Positions 42,815 to 52,912 of a stretch of 64,000 bases of DNA are shown one piece after another. The translations under genes were made by a program, and so were the position numbers. Source of the stretch: Pseudomonas oryzihabitans. GTDB taxonomy: Bacteria > Pseudomonadota > Gammaproteobacteria > Pseudomonadales > Pseudomonadaceae. The stretch covers positions 3,810,001-3,874,000 of the forward strand of contig NZ_CP021645.1 of NCBI RefSeq assembly GCF_006384975.1. Direction: 5' to 3'. The notes beneath the pieces were generated by a model, which saw only the letters and a program-made list of their open reading frames with translations, did not search any database and was not told where the DNA came from. How positions within the stretch are numbered: position 1 is the stretch's first letter; every line of letters begins with the position of its first letter.

Positions 42815-43707
42815 TGAACCCTGTGATCCCGGCCAGCCTGCGCATCGACGTGGACACCTATCGCGGCACCCGCGAAGGGGTGCCGCGGCTGCTCGACCTG
42901 CTGGATGAAGCCGGGGTCAAGGCGACCTTCTTCTTCAGCGTCGGTCCGGACAACATGGGGCGCCACCTGTGGCGCCTGGTGAAGCCCACCTTCCTGTGGA
43001 AGATGCTCCGCTCCAAGGCCGCCAGCCTCTATGGCTGGGACATCCTCCTGGCCGGCACCGCCTGGCCGGGCCGGCCCATCGGGCGCGACCTCGGCCACCT
43101 GATGCGCGAGACCCGCGCCCGCGGGCACGAGGTTGGGCTGCACGCCTGGGATCACCACGCCTGGCAGGCCCATACCGGGCACTGGAACGTGGAGCGCCTG
43201 GGCGAGGAATTCGGCCGTGGCCTGCACGCCCTGGAAGACATCCTCGGCGCCAGGGTCGACTGCTCCGCCGCCGCTGGCTGGCGCGCCGATCCCCGCGTGG
43301 TGCAGGCCAAGGAGGCATTCGGCCTCAGGTACAACAGCGACTGCCGTGGCAGCGCCCTGTTCCGTCCGCGCCTGGGCAATGGCGGCCACGGCACGCCGCA
43401 GATCCCGGTGGACATGCCGACCTTCGACGAGGTGGTCGGCCCCGACCTCGCCGCCGGCGACTGGAACGACTATCTGCTCAAGCTGTTCCGTCCCGGTGCG
43501 CTCAACGTCTACACCCTGCACGCCGAGGTGGAAGGCATCGCCTTCGCCGAGGACTTCCGCGCCCTGCTCAAGGCGGCGCGGGAGCAGGGCGTCCTCTTCC
43601 TGACCCTGGGCGACCGCCTGCCGGGCGATGCGCGCCAACTGCCCGCGGGCAACTTGGTACGGGGCAGTCTGGCCGGGCGCCAGGGCTGGCTCGGAGTGCA
43701 GGCATGA
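42814..43707 (+). CDS. arnD: 4-deoxy-4-formamido-L-arabinose-phosphoundecaprenol deformylase ArnD
   Basis: 297 residues, NodB-type polysaccharide deacetylase fold: [20 protein letters not shown] with the metal-binding Asp, [14 protein letters not shown], and [13 protein letters not shown] with the metal histidines. It removes the formyl group from lipid-linked Ara4FN on the way to the periplasm. The start is TGATG-coupled to arnA and the stop overlaps arnT by 4 bp. Confidence 0.94.
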   Translation: MNPVIPASLRIDVDTYRGTREGVPRLLDLLDEAGVKATFFFSVGPDNMGRHLWRLVKPTFLWKMLRSKAASLYGWDILLAGTAWPGRPIGRDLGHLMRETRARGHEVGLHAWDHHAWQAHTGHWNVERLGEEFGRGLHALEDILGARVDCSAAAGWRADPRVVQAKEAFGLRYNSDCRGSALFRPRLGNGGHGTPQIPVDMPTFDEVVGPDLAAGDWNDYLLKLFRPGALNVYTLHAEVEGIAFAEDFRALLKAAREQGVLFLTLGDRLPGDARQLPAGNLVRGSLAGRQGWLGVQA

Positions 43708-45347
43708 CCCGGCGTTGTCTGCTGGCGCTGCTACCGCTGGCCTTGCTGGCCTATGCGCTGCCGCTGGAATGGCGCGGCCTGTGGATTCCGGACGAGTCGC
43801 GCTATGCGCAGATCGCCCAGGAACTCTGGCGCAACGGCGACTGGGTGGTGCCGCATTTCCTCGGTCTGCCCTATTTCGAGAAACCCATCGGCGGCTACTG
43901 GACCCAGGCGCTGGCCCAGGCCTGGCTGGGCGATTCGCTGCTGAGCGTCCGCCTGGTGCCGTTGCTGGCGAGCCTGGCCACCGCCGCCTTGGTCGCCCGC
44001 CTGACCCAACTGATCTGGCAGGACCGCCTGCTGAGCCTGCTGGCCGGGGTGTTCTACCTGTCCTGCCTGGCCGTGGCGGGCCTGGCCACCTATGTCACCC
44101 TGGATTCCCAATTCGCCTTCTGGATGACCCTGGCGCTGCTCGCGCTCTGGCAGGCCCAGGCCGCCGAGACCCGTACCGCGGCCCTCGGCCAGTGGGCGCT
44201 GTTGGGGTTCGCCTGCGGCTGCGGTCTCTTGACCAAGGGCTTTCTTGCCCTGGTGTTGCCGGTGCTGGTGGCGGTGCCCTTCTTCCTCTGGCAGCGGCGT
44301 TTCGGCGAGCTGCTCTGGCGCGGTCCGCTGGCAGTGCTGGTGGCGGTACTGGTAGTGGCCCCTTGGGCGCTGCTGGTGGCCCACCGCGATCCGGACTTCT
44401 GGAATTTCTTCTTCTGGCACGAGCACATCCAGAGATTCGCCGGCCAGGATGCCCAGCACGAGCGGCCCTTCTGGTTCTATGCGCCCATCCTGCTGGTGGC
44501 CATCCTGCCCTGGGCCGGTTTGCTGCCGCGCACCCTCGGCGCGACCTGGCGCGAGCGGCGGCAGGTCGGCACGGCCTTCCTCGGCCTGGCCTTCGCCAGC
44601 CAACTGGTGTTCTTCAGCCTGAGCCGCGGCAAGCTGCCCACCTATCTGCTGCCGAGTCTGGCGGCGCTGGTGCCGCTGCTGGCGCGCAGCCTGCTGGACG
44701 GCTATCGCCGTGGCGACTTCGGCGCCCTGCGCCTGAACGGCCTGTGCAACCTGCTGCTGGGAGCGGCCGGCCTGGTGGCGCTGCTGGTGTTCGGCAATCA
44801 GCTCTATCACCCCGGCGAGGGCCTGACCCATGCCCTGGCCCTGCTGGCCCCCCTGGGCCTGGCGCTGGCCGGTCTCGGGGCGCTGCTCTGGCCGCGCCGC
44901 ACGGTACTGGCCCCGGCCCTGGCGCTCTGGCTGATCCTGCCGCTGCTGTCGGTGGCGCTGCCGATCAGCGTGGTCGACAACAAGCTGCCGAGCACCTTCA
45001 TCGAGTCCCAGCTCGGCCATCTGCAGCATGCCGGTCTGCTGGTGAGCAACGACCTCGGCGTGGCCGCCAGCCTGGCCTGGGCCACCGATCGCCAGGATGT
45101 GGTGGTGGTGGGTGGTCCGGGTGAACTCAAGTACGGCTTCGCCCGCGAGCCCGACAGCGGCCGGCTGATCCCCGAGCAGGAACTGGCCGCCTGGCTCGCC
45201 GCCCATCGCGATCAGGGACCGGTGGACATCCTGCTGCGGGTGGACGGCCCCAGTGACCGCCAGTTGCTCGACAGCCTGCCCGAGCCCGGCGAGAGCATCG
45301 CCAGCGAGCGGCTGGTGCTGCTGATCTATCCGCGGGTGGCGAAATGA
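43704..45347 (+). CDS. arnT: Lipid A 4-amino-4-deoxy-L-arabinose transferase ArnT
   Basis: 547 residues (E. coli 550), GT-C fold with about 12-13 membrane helices and a C-terminal periplasmic domain. The first periplasmic loop has the catalytic [17 protein letters not shown], and [10 protein letters not shown] follows. It moves Ara4N from undecaprenyl phosphate to lipid A phosphates, lowering the negative charge and giving polymyxin and cationic peptide resistance. Confidence 0.95.
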   Translation: MTRRCLLALLPLALLAYALPLEWRGLWIPDESRYAQIAQELWRNGDWVVPHFLGLPYFEKPIGGYWTQALAQAWLGDSLLSVRLVPLLASLATAALVARLTQLIWQDRLLSLLAGVFYLSCLAVAGLATYVTLDSQFAFWMTLALLALWQAQAAETRTAALGQWALLGFACGCGLLTKGFLALVLPVLVAVPFFLWQRRFGELLWRGPLAVLVAVLVVAPWALLVAHRDPDFWNFFFWHEHIQRFAGQDAQHERPFWFYAPILLVAILPWAGLLPRTLGATWRERRQVGTAFLGLAFASQLVFFSLSRGKLPTYLLPSLAALVPLLARSLLDGYRRGDFGALRLNGLCNLLLGAAGLVALLVFGNQLYHPGEGLTHALALLAPLGLALAGLGALLWPRRTVLAPALALWLILPLLSVALPISVVDNKLPSTFIESQLGHLQHAGLLVSNDLGVAASLAWATDRQDVVVVGGPGELKYGFAREPDSGRLIPEQELAAWLAAHRDQGPVDILLRVDGPSDRQLLDSLPEPGESIASERLVLLIYPRVAK

Positions 45348-45685
45348 CCCTCGTCAACGGCCTGCTGATCGCCCTGGTGATCCTGCTCACCTGCGCCGGC
45401 CAGCTGGGCCAGAAGCGCGCGGTGACGGATGGTGGCGCCCTGGTCGAGCGGTTGCGCTCGCCCTGGTTGTGGGGCGCGCTGGTCTGCCTGGGTCTGGCCC
45501 TGCTGCTGTGGTGCGCAGTGCTGCAGCGAGTGCCGGTGGGCGTCGCCTATCCCTTGCTGTCGCTCAATACCCTGGCGGTGACCCTGGTGGCCCGCCTGGT
45601 GTTCGGCGAGGCGGTCGACGCCCGCGCCTGGTGCGGCTGCCTGTGCATCGTCGCGGGCGCCGCCCTGCTGGGAGGCCAGCTATGA
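45344..45685 (+). CDS. arnE: Undecaprenyl-phosphate-Ara4N flippase subunit ArnE
   Basis: 113 residues, four hydrophobic segments in the small-multidrug-resistance fold (LLIALVILLTCAGQLGQKRA; LWGALVCLGLALLLWC; VPVGVAYPLLSLNTLAVTLV; CLCIVAGAALLGGQL). With ArnF it flips lipid-linked Ara4N across the inner membrane. It overlaps arnT and arnF by 4 bp each. Confidence 0.92.
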   Translation: MTLVNGLLIALVILLTCAGQLGQKRAVTDGGALVERLRSPWLWGALVCLGLALLLWCAVLQRVPVGVAYPLLSLNTLAVTLVARLVFGEAVDARAWCGCLCIVAGAALLGGQL

Positions 45686-46083
45686 AGGGGCTCTTCCCAC
45701 TCGGCCTGAGCATCCTGCTCACCACCCTGGCGCAACTGCTGCTGCGTGCGGCCCTGGTGCGGCTGCCCGCCATGTCCAGCTGGCTGGGCCAGCCGACCGC
45801 GCTGCTCGACACGGCCGGCCTGCTGCTGGTCCTGGGCATCCTCTGCTATGGCCTGTCGTTGCTGGCCTGGCTGGCCGCCCTGGCGCGCCTGCCACTGGGG
45901 CGCGCCTATGCGGCGCTCGGCCTTTCCTACGTCTTCGTCCACCTCGGCGCGGCCTGGCTACCAGGCGCCGCCGAGTCCTTCACCCCCTGGAAAACCCTGG
46001 GCATCGTGCTGGTCGTGGCCGGCGTCGCCCTCGTCGGCGGGCCGCGGCCCACCGCCGCTCCCACCCTGAGGAATACCCTATGA
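45682..46083 (+). CDS. arnF: Undecaprenyl-phosphate-Ara4N flippase subunit ArnF
   Basis: 133 residues from ATG 45682. Four hydrophobic segments of the same SMR fold as ArnE (LSILLTTLAQLLLRAALV; GLLLVLGILCYGLSLLAWLA; LPLGRAYAALGLSYVFVHL; LGIVLVVAGVALVGG). It pairs with ArnE. The stop overlaps ugd by 4 bp. Confidence 0.92.
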   Translation: MKGLFPLGLSILLTTLAQLLLRAALVRLPAMSSWLGQPTALLDTAGLLLVLGILCYGLSLLAWLAALARLPLGRAYAALGLSYVFVHLGAAWLPGAAESFTPWKTLGIVLVVAGVALVGGPRPTAAPTLRNTL

Positions 46084-47477
46084 ACATCAGCGTTTTCGGC
46101 ATCGGCTACGTGGGCCTGGTGCAAGCCGCCGTGCTGGCGGAAGTCGGTCACCAGGTGGTGTGCATGGACATCGACCGCGCCAAGATCGACAAGCTCAAGC
46201 GTGGCGAAGTGACCCTCTACGAGCCCGGTCTCGAAGACCTGGTGCGCAATAACCTGGCCGCCGGCCGCCTGGTGTTCACCCACGACGCCGCCGAGGCCGT
46301 GGCCCATGGCGCCGTGCAATTCATCGCCGTGGGCACCCCGCCGGCCGCCGATGGCTCGGCCGATCTGTCCGCCGTCTTCGCCGTCGCCGAGACCATCGCC
46401 CGGCTGCGCCGCGAGCCGCTGGTCGGCCAGCCGGTGTCGCGCGATCCGCTGCTGGTGGTGAACAAGTCCACCGTGCCGGTGGGCACCGGTGACCGCGTCC
46501 GTACCCTGATCCACGAGGTGCTGGCCGAAGAAGGCCGCACCCTGCACGTGGAGGTGGTCTCCAACCCGGAATTCCTCAAGGAAGGCGCCGCCATCGCCGA
46601 CTGCAAGAAGCCCGATCGCATCGTGGTCGGCACCGACTCGGCAGTGGCGCGCGACGTGATGCGCGAACTCTATGCGCCCTTCAACCGCAACCATGACCGC
46701 ATCCAGTGCATGGACCTGCGCAGCGCCGAGCTGGCCAAGTACGCCGCCAACAGCCTCTTGGCGGTCAAGATCAGCTTCATCAACCAGATCGCCGAACTGG
46801 CCGAGCGCGTCGGCGCCGACATCGAGGCGGTGCGCCAGGCCATCGGCGCCGATCCGCGCATCGGTCACCACTTCATTTATCCCGGTTGCGGCTACGGCGG
46901 CTCCTGCTTCCCCAAGGACCTGCAGGCGCTGATCCGCACCGGCGAGGAAAACCAGGTGGAGCTGGATCTGCTGCGCGCGGTGGAGGCGATCAACGTGCGC
47001 CAGAAGACCAAGCTGTTCGAGCGCATCCACACCTACTTCGATGGCGATCTCAAGGGCCGCACCTTCGCGCTCTGGGGGCTGGCCTTCAAACCCAATACCG
47101 ACGACATGCGCGATGCGCCCAGCCGGGTACTGATGGAAGCCCTGTGGGAAGCCGGTGCCAAGGTGCGCGCCTTCGATCCGGTGGCCATGGCCGAGGCCCA
47201 GCGCCTCTATGGCCACGACGAGCGCCTGGCGCTGATGGGCACTCCCGAAGCTGCCCTGGCCGGCGCCGATGCCCTGGTCATCTGCACCGAGTGGCAGCAG
47301 TTCAAGGCTCCGGACTTCGACCTCATCGCCCAGCAGCTCAACCAGCCGGTGATCTTCGACGGGCGTAACCTGTTCGATCCGGAGCGCATGGAACGGCGTG
47401 GCTTCGAGTACTTCGCCATCGGTCGCGGCGCCCCCCTGAGCGGTCCCCAGGTCACCCGCCGCGTGGACGCCGCTTGA
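46080..47477 (+). CDS. ugd: UDP-glucose 6-dehydrogenase
   Basis: 465 residues. NAD fold at the start (MNISVFGIGYVGLVQAAVLA), SNPEFLKEGAAIAD, and the catalytic Cys in YPGCGYGGSCFPKDLQAL (about residue 276) followed by the C-terminal UDP-binding domain (GLAFKPNTDDMRDAPS). It oxidises UDP-glucose to UDP-glucuronate, the ArnA substrate. Its place at the end of arn operons is usual in pseudomonads. Confidence 0.95.
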   Translation: MNISVFGIGYVGLVQAAVLAEVGHQVVCMDIDRAKIDKLKRGEVTLYEPGLEDLVRNNLAAGRLVFTHDAAEAVAHGAVQFIAVGTPPAADGSADLSAVFAVAETIARLRREPLVGQPVSRDPLLVVNKSTVPVGTGDRVRTLIHEVLAEEGRTLHVEVVSNPEFLKEGAAIADCKKPDRIVVGTDSAVARDVMRELYAPFNRNHDRIQCMDLRSAELAKYAANSLLAVKISFINQIAELAERVGADIEAVRQAIGADPRIGHHFIYPGCGYGGSCFPKDLQALIRTGEENQVELDLLRAVEAINVRQKTKLFERIHTYFDGDLKGRTFALWGLAFKPNTDDMRDAPSRVLMEALWEAGAKVRAFDPVAMAEAQRLYGHDERLALMGTPEAALAGADALVICTEWQQFKAPDFDLIAQQLNQPVIFDGRNLFDPERMERRGFEYFAIGRGAPLSGPQVTRRVDAA

Positions 47478-49159
47478 TGGCAGCGCCCCTGGCCCTGACC
47501 CCGCAGGGCGGGCGCCTGGCCACCCTACCGGCGGCCAACCGGTTGCGACTGGAAAGCCTGCTGGTCGGCCTGGTCGCCGTGCTGATGTTCACCCTCGGCA
47601 TCTGGAACCAGGCCCCCCAGGGCTTCGATGGACGCTGGGCGGTGTTCCTGGAGGAGATGTTCCGCCACGGCCCGGCCTTTTTCCCCACGACCTACGGTCA
47701 GCCCTATCCGGACTATCCGGCTACCGCCACCTGGCTGAGCTGGTTGGCTGCGCGGGCGATAGGGGCGCCCAACCATTTGGCCAATGTGCTGCCCACTGCC
47801 CTGGCCTCGGCCGGGGTGCTGGCGCTGACCTACCGGCTCTTGGCCGACACCCGCCGTGCCTGGGCGCTGCTCACGGTACTGCTGGTGGCCCTGACCCCGC
47901 AGTGGCTGGAAAAAGCCCGCGCGGTCTGCCTGGACCAGCTGGTCGCCCTGGTGGTGCTGAGCTGCTTCTACCTGCTCTACAGCGCCGACCGCGACGCTCG
48001 TCCCTTGCGCCGCCTGCTGGTGCTGCCGCTGTTCGCCCTGGGCTTCGCCATCCGCGGGCCGTTGGGGCTGATCGAGCCCTGCGGCGTGGTCTGTCTCTAC
48101 TGGCTGGTGGTGGCCTGGGGTGAGCCGGCGTGGCGCCGCTTCGCCCTGCAGCGGCTGTTCGGCTACGGCCTGGTCGGCCTGGCGCTGCTCGTTCTCTGCT
48201 GGTGGACGCTGATCCAGCTGGCCCACCACGAGGGCGGCGCGGATTTCGCCGCCGAGGTCTGGCACATGCAGGTCAGTGGCCGCCTGGACGAGAGCGGCAA
48301 GCCGTTCTGGTTCTATCTGCAACTGGGGCTGTATCGCTATCTGCCGGTGGTGCCGCTGGCGCTGTTGCTGCTGGCTGCCCAGCACCGCAGCCTGCGCAGC
48401 TGGCCGGATACCGCCCAGCGCCGGCTGCTGCTGGGCCTGGCGGGCAGTGGTCTGCTGATCCTGATCGGCCTGTCCATCCCGCACTTCAAGCGGGCCTACT
48501 ACGTGGTGCCCATGGTGCCCTTCCTGGCCGCCCTCGCTGCCCACGGCCTCCTGCGTGCGGAAAGCTGGTTCCGCCGGGTCGTCCCCGTCTACCTGGCCCT
48601 GGTGCTGGCGCTGCCGGGGCTGGCCCTGGTGGCGCTGCTGGTCTGCCGGCATCTCTGGCAACGCCACGGCTACTGGCCGGATGTCTCCCTGGCGCTGCTG
48701 GTAGCGGTCTTCGTCGTCCTCCAGCTCGCCGCCTTGATCGGTTGGCGGCGCCTGACCGGTACGCGCCGGCTGCTCGCCCTGAGCGCCCTGGCGCTGGCCG
48801 CCCAATGGCTGATGCTGGTCGCGGTGGTGGAGCCGGCCCAGGACCTGGAGTACGACAGCCGCGGCTTCGTGCAGCAGGTGGAAGGCCTGCGCCAGGAGCA
48901 TCCGGGGCCGCTGGTGTTCTTCGGTCTCGGCCAGGACAGCTGGGCGATTCGCTACATCATGAACCTGGACCACGACGAGCAGCCGATCTTCGTCGCCCGG
49001 CCCCAGGTCGCCGACCTCGCCCATCTGCCGTCCGGCGCCTGGGTCATCCTGGCCCGCGCCGACCGCGACCTGCTGAGCGGCACGCTCCTGGCCAATCAGC
49101 AACCCGTGGTGGAGCGCCGCCTCAACGGCAATCCCTGCCTGGTGTACCGGTTGCCGTGA
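47477..49159 (+). CDS. Additional GT39/ArnT-like membrane glycosyltransferase in the arn operon
   Basis: 560 residues, TGATG-coupled to ugd, so it belongs to the operon. About 10-12 hydrophobic segments. An early loop has GFDGRWAVFLEEMFRHGPAFF, with a catalytic-type acid after the first helix, and TYGQPYPDYPATATWL. The late SIPHFKRAYYVVPMVPFLAA matches the lipid-linked-sugar-binding region of PMT/ArnT proteins. The fold suggests transfer of a sugar from undecaprenyl phosphate to an envelope acceptor. It is clearly not a second ArnT copy, because the first loop differs. Donor and acceptor are unknown. Confidence 0.8.
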   Translation: MAAPLALTPQGGRLATLPAANRLRLESLLVGLVAVLMFTLGIWNQAPQGFDGRWAVFLEEMFRHGPAFFPTTYGQPYPDYPATATWLSWLAARAIGAPNHLANVLPTALASAGVLALTYRLLADTRRAWALLTVLLVALTPQWLEKARAVCLDQLVALVVLSCFYLLYSADRDARPLRRLLVLPLFALGFAIRGPLGLIEPCGVVCLYWLVVAWGEPAWRRFALQRLFGYGLVGLALLVLCWWTLIQLAHHEGGADFAAEVWHMQVSGRLDESGKPFWFYLQLGLYRYLPVVPLALLLLAAQHRSLRSWPDTAQRRLLLGLAGSGLLILIGLSIPHFKRAYYVVPMVPFLAALAAHGLLRAESWFRRVVPVYLALVLALPGLALVALLVCRHLWQRHGYWPDVSLALLVAVFVVLQLAALIGWRRLTGTRRLLALSALALAAQWLMLVAVVEPAQDLEYDSRGFVQQVEGLRQEHPGPLVFFGLGQDSWAIRYIMNLDHDEQPIFVARPQVADLAHLPSGAWVILARADRDLLSGTLLANQQPVVERRLNGNPCLVYRLP

Positions 49160-49179
49160 GGCCTCTGGAGCCGATCGCC

Positions 49180-50046
49180 CTAGCGGTCGGCTCCGGCTTC
49201 TCGAGAGAGCTCCAAGATGCGCTTACGCCCCTGTTCGGCGACCAGATAGTGGCCGTCACCCAGGGCGATCAGGGTCTGCGCCGAGCGCAGGTGCGACAGC
49301 ACCGTGACCAGGCTGCCGTCGGGTCGCAGTAACAGGACGCGGGCGCCGTGGGTGGCGTCCTCGGTGATCCACAGGCCGTCGGCCGAGCACTGCACGAAAC
49401 CGGGGGCGTCGAGTCCCGTGGCGACCAGGGTGTCCGCGCCCTGCGGCTGCCACTGCTTGACCCAGCCCTTGGCCTTCTCGGTATAGAACAGCCGACCATC
49501 GGGGCAGCGCGCTACTCCTTCGCCTTGCTCCAGCCCTTCGCGCAGCACCTTGAGTTCCCGACGCTCCGGCTGATAGCTGAGCAGGCGGCCCTGGGGCAGA
49601 TCCTCGATGGCATAGAGGGTCTGGCCATCGGTGGCGACGCCCTCGACGTCAGTGCCGTCGAACAGGGCCTGGCGCTGGCCGTTGCGCAGGAGAAATACCG
49701 GCAGCGGTCCGCCTTCCTGGCTGACCACCAGGCCACCCTGGAACATCACCAGGCCATCGGGTTTGGACAGTTCGCCCAGGACCGGCTGGCGCTTGCCCGT
49801 GGGCAGCAGGCGCAGGAGACTGCCGCGGCGATTGGAGAATTCCTGGGTGACGAACAGGCTGCCATCGGCCGCCAGGGCCAGGGCACTGACCATGGGGATG
49901 TCCGTGGCGAATTCGCGGTAGCCCCAGCCCGCGGCGGCGCTGACCGGATGGAAATGCCGCCAGGCCGGATAGGCGAAGCCGAGCACGACCACGGCGACGC
50001 CCAGCGCCAGACCCTGACGCCAACCCAGGCGTGAAAAACGTCGCAT
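49180..50046 (-). CDS. Membrane-anchored SMP-30/NHL-like beta-propeller protein
   Basis: 288 residues. An N-terminal hydrophobic segment (about 12-28, LALGVAVVVLGFAYPAW) is likely a signal anchor. Six beta-sheet blades follow with recurring DGSLFVTQE, DGLVMFQGGLVVS, GVATDGQTLYAIED, GVARCPDGRLFYTEK and ADGLWITED. This is the SMP-30/gluconolactonase-type propeller; a catalytic role as lactonase is possible but unproven. It is convergent with the arn operon, with a gap of only 20 bases. Confidence 0.75.
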   Translation of the reverse strand: MRRFSRLGWRQGLALGVAVVVLGFAYPAWRHFHPVSAAAGWGYREFATDIPMVSALALAADGSLFVTQEFSNRRGSLLRLLPTGKRQPVLGELSKPDGLVMFQGGLVVSQEGGPLPVFLLRNGQRQALFDGTDVEGVATDGQTLYAIEDLPQGRLLSYQPERRELKVLREGLEQGEGVARCPDGRLFYTEKAKGWVKQWQPQGADTLVATGLDAPGFVQCSADGLWITEDATHGARVLLLRPDGSLVTVLSHLRSAQTLIALGDGHYLVAEQGRKRILELSREAGADR

Positions 50047-50144
50047 GACGACCTCGCTAGCTATGAAGGGACTCCACAGCTTAGCGGGCAGGGAGTGAAG
50101 ATTCCGTCGCCGGCCCGGGCGGCCGGCGCGGAAGAGGAGGCGCC

Positions 50145-51326
50145 TCAGGCGGTGAGGAAGGCCTCGGTCAGCTTGACCCAGTAACGCGCGCCGACCGGCA
50201 GCAGGGCGTCGTTGAAGTCGTAGGCCGGGTTGTGCAGGTTGGCGCTCGGGCCATTGCCGACGAACAGATAGCAGCCGGGCACCTGTTGCAGCACATAGGC
50301 GAAGTCCTCGCTGGCCGGAATGGGCGCGAAGGGGTGCAGGGCGTCGGCGCCGAAGTGGTCGATGGCCACCTGGCGGGCGAAGGCGGTGGGGCCGTCGTGG
50401 TTGACCAGCACCGGATAGCCGCGCTGGTAGTCCAGCTCGGCGGTGGCGCCGAAGCTTTCCGCCTGGGCGCGGACCAGAGTACCGATGCGCTGCTCCAACA
50501 GGTCGCGGGTGCTGTCCTGGAAGGCGCGGATGGTGAGTTTCATCTCCACCGCATCGGGGATGACGTTGGAGGCCTCGCCACCGTGGATGCTGCCGACGGT
50601 GACCACGGCGGTGTCCAGCGGTGCCACGTTGCGCGAGACCACGGTCTGCAACGCCATGACCGTGGCGGCGCTGGCGACGATGGGATCGACCGCCTTGTCC
50701 GGCACCGCACCATGACCGCCCTGGCCGCGGATGCGCAAGAGGGCGGTGTCGGAAGAGGCCATGGCGGCACCCTCGACGAAGCAGAACTTGCCGGTGGGTA
50801 CGCCGGGCATGTTGTGCAGGCCGAACACCTGGTCGCAGGGGAACAGCTCGAAGAGGCCGTCCTGCATCATCTTCAGGGCGCCGCCCAGGCCTTCCTCGGC
50901 CGGCTGGAAGATCAGGTGCAGGGTGCCGTCGAAGGCGCGGGTCTCGGCCAGGCAGCGAGCGGCGGTGAGCAGGGTGGTGGTGTGGCCGTCGTGGCCGCAG
51001 GCGTGCATGCGCCCGGGGTGCTGGCTGGCGTAGTCGAGGCCGGTGGTCTCCAGGATCGGCAGGGCGTCCATGTCGGCGCGGATGCCCAGCACCTTGCTGC
51101 CGCTGCCGGCACGCAGGGTACCGACCACCCCGGTGCCGCCCAGGCTGCGATGGACCTCGTAGCCCCAGCCCTCAAGGGCGGCGGCCACCAGGTCGCTGGT
51201 GCGCTGTTCCTGGTAACCCAGTTCGGGATGGCGGTGGATGTCGCGGCGCAGGGCGACCATCTCCGGCAGGTAGCCGGCGATATGACGGGCGGTGGCGTCT
51301 TGATCCGCAGCGGTGGCAAGGCTCAT
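50145..51326 (-). CDS. M20-family amidohydrolase (hippurate/N-acyl-amino-acid hydrolase type)
   Basis: 393 residues from ATG 51326; an upstream ATG lacks a ribosome binding site. Metal site: GIRADMDALPI, HACGHDGHTTTLL (His and Asp ligands), FQPAEEGLGGALKMM (catalytic Glu), and a late His in PASEDFAYV context. A dimerisation domain lies in the middle. It hydrolyses the amide bond of N-acyl amino acids. The MHS transporter gene 11 bases upstream probably supplies the substrate. Confidence 0.9.
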   Translation of the reverse strand: MSLATAADQDATARHIAGYLPEMVALRRDIHRHPELGYQEQRTSDLVAAALEGWGYEVHRSLGGTGVVGTLRAGSGSKVLGIRADMDALPILETTGLDYASQHPGRMHACGHDGHTTTLLTAARCLAETRAFDGTLHLIFQPAEEGLGGALKMMQDGLFELFPCDQVFGLHNMPGVPTGKFCFVEGAAMASSDTALLRIRGQGGHGAVPDKAVDPIVASAATVMALQTVVSRNVAPLDTAVVTVGSIHGGEASNVIPDAVEMKLTIRAFQDSTRDLLEQRIGTLVRAQAESFGATAELDYQRGYPVLVNHDGPTAFARQVAIDHFGADALHPFAPIPASEDFAYVLQQVPGCYLFVGNGPSANLHNPAYDFNDALLPVGARYWVKLTEAFLTA

Positions 51327-51337
51327 GGCGATCTCTC

Positions 51338-52645
51338 TCAATCCAGGTGACGTTCGGGATAGCTCAGCAGTGCCACCCATCCTATCAGCAGCATGGCGAT
51401 CAGGTACCAGGCCGGGGCGAGCGGACTGCCGCTGGCCTGGATCAGCCAGGTGGCGATGAACTGGGCGGTGCCGCCGAACAGCGTCACCGCCAGGGCGTAG
51501 GTCATGGCCAGGCCGGTGGCGCGCACCGGGCGCGGCAGGCCGGCGAGGATCAGCAAGAGCCCAGCGGTCATGTTGACGCTCATGGCGGTGATCACCACGA
51601 AGCGGGCGACGAAGGCCAGGCCCTGGGTGGTCGGGTCATTCAGCCAGACGAAGGCCGGATAGATACCCAGCACGGCCACCGCCAGGCTGACCAGGGCCAC
51701 CGGCTTGTAGCGCCCGTAGCGATCCAGCAGCAGCCCGGCGGCCAGGGCGGCGGCCATCTGCACGGCGCTGGAGGCCACCCCGGCAAGGTAGGCGCTGGTC
51801 GCCGGCAGGCCGACGATACGGGTCATGTAGGTGGGCATGTAGAACTGCATCAGGTAGGTCAGCAGGGTGGCCGACATCACGATCAACAGGCCCAGGCCGA
51901 AGCGCCGCGGGTGCTCGCGCAGGAAGGCGCGCACCGGGCCGCCCTCGGTCGCGCCGGCGCCGCTCCAGGTCTCGTCCACCTGGCGACGGATATAGAGGCC
52001 GACCGGGATGATCAGCAGCCCGACCAGGAAGGGAATGCGCCAGCCCCAGGCGTGCAGGTCCGCCTCGGACAGGCTGCGGGTAAGCAGGGCGCCCAGGCCC
52101 GCGCCGAGCAGGGCACTGCCGCCCTGGCTGATCACCTGCCAGCTGACATGGAAGCCACGCCGGCCGGGGCTGGCGGACTCCAGCAGCAGGGTGGTGGCGG
52201 CACCGATCTCACCGCCGGCGGAGAAGCCCTGCAGCAGGCGTCCCAGCAGCAGGATCAGCGGTGCGGCGAGGCCGATCTGGGCGTGGGTCGGGGTGAAGGC
52301 GATCAGGGCGCTGCCCAGGCCCATCAACGAGATGGTCAGCAGCATGGCCTGCTTGCGCCCGTGGCGGTCGGCATAGGCGCCCAGCACCATGCTGCCCAGC
52401 GGCCGCATGACGAAGCCGACGCCGAACACCCCGACCGCCATCAGCAGCGAGCCATAGGGCGTATCCGAGGGGAAGTACAGCTGGCCGATGATGGCGGCGA
52501 AGAAGCTGAACACGGTGAAATCGAACATCTCCAGGCCGTTGCCGAGACTGGCGGCGGCGATCAGCTTGGCCCGCGAAAGATGGGCGACCGGCACGGCGCT
52601 CGCGCGGTCGGGCGGGGTGGAGGACGTCGGAAGGGCCTGGGCCAT
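51338..52645 (-). CDS. MFS transporter, metabolite:H+ symporter (MHS) family
   Basis: 435 residues from ATG 52645, backed by AGGA 8 bases upstream; the much longer frame beyond it runs antisense through pstS and is not real. 12 hydrophobic segments. MHS hallmarks: SLGNGLEMFDFTVFSFFAAI, the loop motif GAYADRHGRKQAML, and RLLQGFSAGGEIGAATTLL. Relatives import citrate, 2-oxoglutarate, proline or shikimate. It is co-transcribed with the amidohydrolase gene. Confidence 0.92.
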   Translation of the reverse strand: MAQALPTSSTPPDRASAVPVAHLSRAKLIAAASLGNGLEMFDFTVFSFFAAIIGQLYFPSDTPYGSLLMAVGVFGVGFVMRPLGSMVLGAYADRHGRKQAMLLTISLMGLGSALIAFTPTHAQIGLAAPLILLLGRLLQGFSAGGEIGAATTLLLESASPGRRGFHVSWQVISQGGSALLGAGLGALLTRSLSEADLHAWGWRIPFLVGLLIIPVGLYIRRQVDETWSGAGATEGGPVRAFLREHPRRFGLGLLIVMSATLLTYLMQFYMPTYMTRIVGLPATSAYLAGVASSAVQMAAALAAGLLLDRYGRYKPVALVSLAVAVLGIYPAFVWLNDPTTQGLAFVARFVVITAMSVNMTAGLLLILAGLPRPVRATGLAMTYALAVTLFGGTAQFIATWLIQASGSPLAPAWYLIAMLLIGWVALLSYPERHLD

Positions 52646-52815
52646 GAAGCGCTCCTCTGGTTCAGGTGAATGCTTAGCTATGCAAGTAGTGGTCCGGCTC
52701 GGCCAGCCCCTGTGCCAGAGGCGTTGGCAGGCAACGAGCGGAGGGTCCTTGCGCCAGCCTAGTGCACGGCGCTGCTGTCTGCCGCCTGACTGAACGCCTT
52801 CCCGCGGCTGGCGAG

Positions 52816-52833
52816 CCTTCATAAATCCGTCAC
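52816..52833 (+). promoter_or_regulatory. Pho box upstream of pstS
   Basis: CCTTCAT-AAAT-CCGTCAC matches the PhoB consensus CTGTCAT-N4-CTGTCAC with two mismatches per half-site at most, 80 bases before the pstS start. PhoB~P would induce the gene under phosphate limitation. Confidence 0.65.
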
Positions 52834-52912
52834 AATGCCCGCCTAGAGTGCCAGCTCGCGCCTGCGCGTCGCCGGCCCAGGCCCGTCTTTTCCATCCCGC
52901 GAGGAATCCGGC

